Assembly: GCA_030054025.1 (NCBI GenBank)
Contig: JASGCQ010000019.1
Location: 1 to 34,505, forward strand
DNA length: 34,505 bases
Direction of reading: 5' to 3'
From: Phycisphaerales bacterium
GTDB taxonomy: Bacteria; Bacteroidota; Bacteroidia; Chitinophagales; Chitinophagaceae
Below the pieces are notes generated by a model. The model was not told where the DNA came from. It saw only the letters and a list, made by a program, of their open reading frames with translations, and ran no database searches. Positions 33,414 through 34,505 of this stretch are shown here, piece by piece. The number at the start of each line of letters is the position of its first letter. Within the stretch, counting starts at the first letter, position 1. Both the position numbers and the translations under genes were made by a program.

Positions 33414-34496
33414 ATGCTAGCCACAGTTGTCCTCACTTCTTGCAAAAAAGAAGCTACTACAATTACTAGCAAGAACACAACCAACAGCAACAATAGGTCG
33501 ACTACGAGGGTGATACCAGACGATACTGCTACAATGCTAGCCACGCAAGTAAATAGCTTCGCGTATTATGCCGATGCTTACCTTGCAAATCCCTCTGCTG
33601 CCCTACCTCAAGGTGTGGCAAGTTCATTAACCAGCAATGATGCTGTAAGCCTCATTGAGAATACATATAATTTTATTTATTTAGAGGATGCAACAAACTG
33701 TTTAGCAGATTCTCAAGTTAGTACTGTCATAACTCTAAATAAAAATGTAGCTGGAAAAATAAACATTCAGGAAATAGCCTCTGGTTATAACTCCTCTTTT
33801 ACAACAATTAAAAATGCGTTTAATTCTTTTTTGCCTAACGATAAAAAATTCAGCATCGTAGATGTTGAATTATTAAACGAATCGTCAACAAATGCTCAGT
33901 TTTCAATCAAAGCCCAATTTAAATGGAATGTAGTAACACCTGAAACTTGGATGACTACTTCCACTGGCTCTGTATTCCCAACAGTACCCAATGGTGATTA
34001 TTGGCACAAAGCACCATTAGGCGGGAAATATGGTACAACATATTATGACTATATAATGGGTAGTCCAGAAATAATTGTACGATATGTAAAGGCTTATCTA
34101 GGATATTACACTACAACAAGTCCTGTAAGATTTAAAGTTCCAACTGGAGTAAAAGCAGACGTTTCTACAAATCCAGCAAAACCAACATCTCTTCCTCCAA
34201 CTTATTATGCAATTGACCCTAAAATACCTCCTGGAGACCCAATTACCCCAGATGCTACTAGGCCTGGTGTAAGTGTAATGAATTGTTTATATTCAGGACA
34301 TACTTGGGATAAATATTCACCCCCATTTTTAGATCCTCCTTATCAAAAATATCTAACCGGATATGCTGTAAATTATCACATCACTGAAACGCCAAATTTA
34401 CTTGATAGAGCTAAAATAGCATCTGGCAAATCATTATGGGATTTTACTATTAAACCCGTTGTGCATTTAGAAAAAATCTCAAAAAAAGTGAAATAA
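33414..34496 (+). CDS. Lipoprotein of unknown function, probably phase-variable at its 5' end
   Basis: The frame is open from 33288 to 34496. Within it the only ATG near the front is 33414, giving a 360 aa product that starts MLATVVLTSCKKE. This leaves a lipobox (LTSC) but only nine residues before the Cys and no basic n-region. In the same frame upstream, SVICKYGLSI would complete a good signal peptide, but its best ATG (33316) is out of frame because of the 11-bp repeats. Removing one repeat would give a 389 aa protein starting MKNSKKNCSNSAATAQRPWS. The mature part is Ser/Thr- and Asn-rich at first, then beta-rich and aromatic (WMTTSTGSVFPTVPNGDYWH, YDYIMGSPEIIVRYVKAYLG). No domain is recognised. 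Base composition looks more AT-rich than its neighbours. Confidence 0.75.
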   Translation: MLATVVLTSCKKEATTITSKNTTNSNNRSTTRVIPDDTATMLATQVNSFAYYADAYLANPSAALPQGVASSLTSNDAVSLIENTYNFIYLEDATNCLADSQVSTVITLNKNVAGKINIQEIASGYNSSFTTIKNAFNSFLPNDKKFSIVDVELLNESSTNAQFSIKAQFKWNVVTPETWMTTSTGSVFPTVPNGDYWHKAPLGGKYGTTYYDYIMGSPEIIVRYVKAYLGYYTTTSPVRFKVPTGVKADVSTNPAKPTSLPPTYYAIDPKIPPGDPITPDATRPGVSVMNCLYSGHTWDKYSPPFLDPPYQKYLTGYAVNYHITETPNLLDRAKIASGKSLWDFTIKPVVHLEKISKKVK

Positions 34497-34505
34497 AAAG
34501 TTGTT

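Noticed and set aside
33414..33420. ATG 33414 as the normal start of the last lipoprotein
   Set aside because: It leaves only nine residues before the lipobox Cys with no positive charge, while a proper signal peptide appears when one 11-bp repeat is removed. It is kept as the coding start only because it is the first in-frame ATG in the present sequence.
32053..34496. An ars resistance island
   Set aside because: No arsR, arsC, arsM or mobility gene is visible beside acr3.

Overview
The window reads as chromosomal DNA of a Bacteroidota (Bacteroidetes) bacterium, probably of the Chitinophagales/Sphingobacteriales type. The grounds are four proteins with C-terminal tails for type IX secretion (T9SS), a PorZ-like component of the T9SS attachment machinery, a DUF5683 protein, CHU_C-type Ig-like repeats, Lys-rich-tailed topoisomerase I, AT-rich intergenic DNA, several TAnnTTTG promoter cores, and few Shine-Dalgarno sequences. 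Genus cannot be read from the sequence. No tRNA, rRNA, CRISPR array, insertion sequence or prophage was recognised.

Layout. 1-3.6 kb: the 3' end of a T9SS cargo gene, a TerB-like gene and alanine dehydrogenase (minus strand), then rpoN (plus). 3.6-7.5 kb: a minus-strand run rhomboid protease > porZ-like > recO; recO and rpoN converge and share a CTAG stop palindrome. 7.7-19.1 kb: a plus-strand run purN, topA, a SirB1-like transglutaminase-fold gene, a DUF5683 gene, pcm, a large NHL/Ig-like T9SS cargo, dgt and queA. 19.1-25.2 kb: a small secreted repeat protein, a sugar-nucleotidyltransferase, a small lipoprotein, a Sua5/YciO/YrdC protein, a family 2 glycosyltransferase, an unrecognised small basic protein and an MMPL/RND exporter. 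25.2-29.6 kb: a translationally coupled ppk1-ppx pair (minus), a stand-alone transketolase N-terminal subunit and a small DUF2158-like protein, the last two separated by a perfect 40-bp palindrome. 29.8-34.5 kb: a PhoX-like T9SS-secreted phosphatase candidate, an Acr3 arsenite exporter and a lipoprotein gene.

Functional threads. Most genes are ordinary housekeeping: DNA topology and repair, purine synthesis, queuosine, tRNA t6A, dNTP control and protein repair. A second thread is the cell surface, with PorZ and four T9SS cargo or tail proteins. A third is phosphate and oxyanions: ppk1, ppx, a PhoX-like enzyme and Acr3 lie within 8 kb.

The most notable observation is at 33316-33420. Three perfect copies of an 11-bp repeat lie in the signal-peptide region of the last gene, between the best ATG and the lipobox. 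In the present 3-copy state that ATG is out of frame and stops after 30 codons. Two copies, or five, would restore a complete lipoprotein. This has the form of a slipped-strand phase-variation switch, here in an OFF or reinitiation state.
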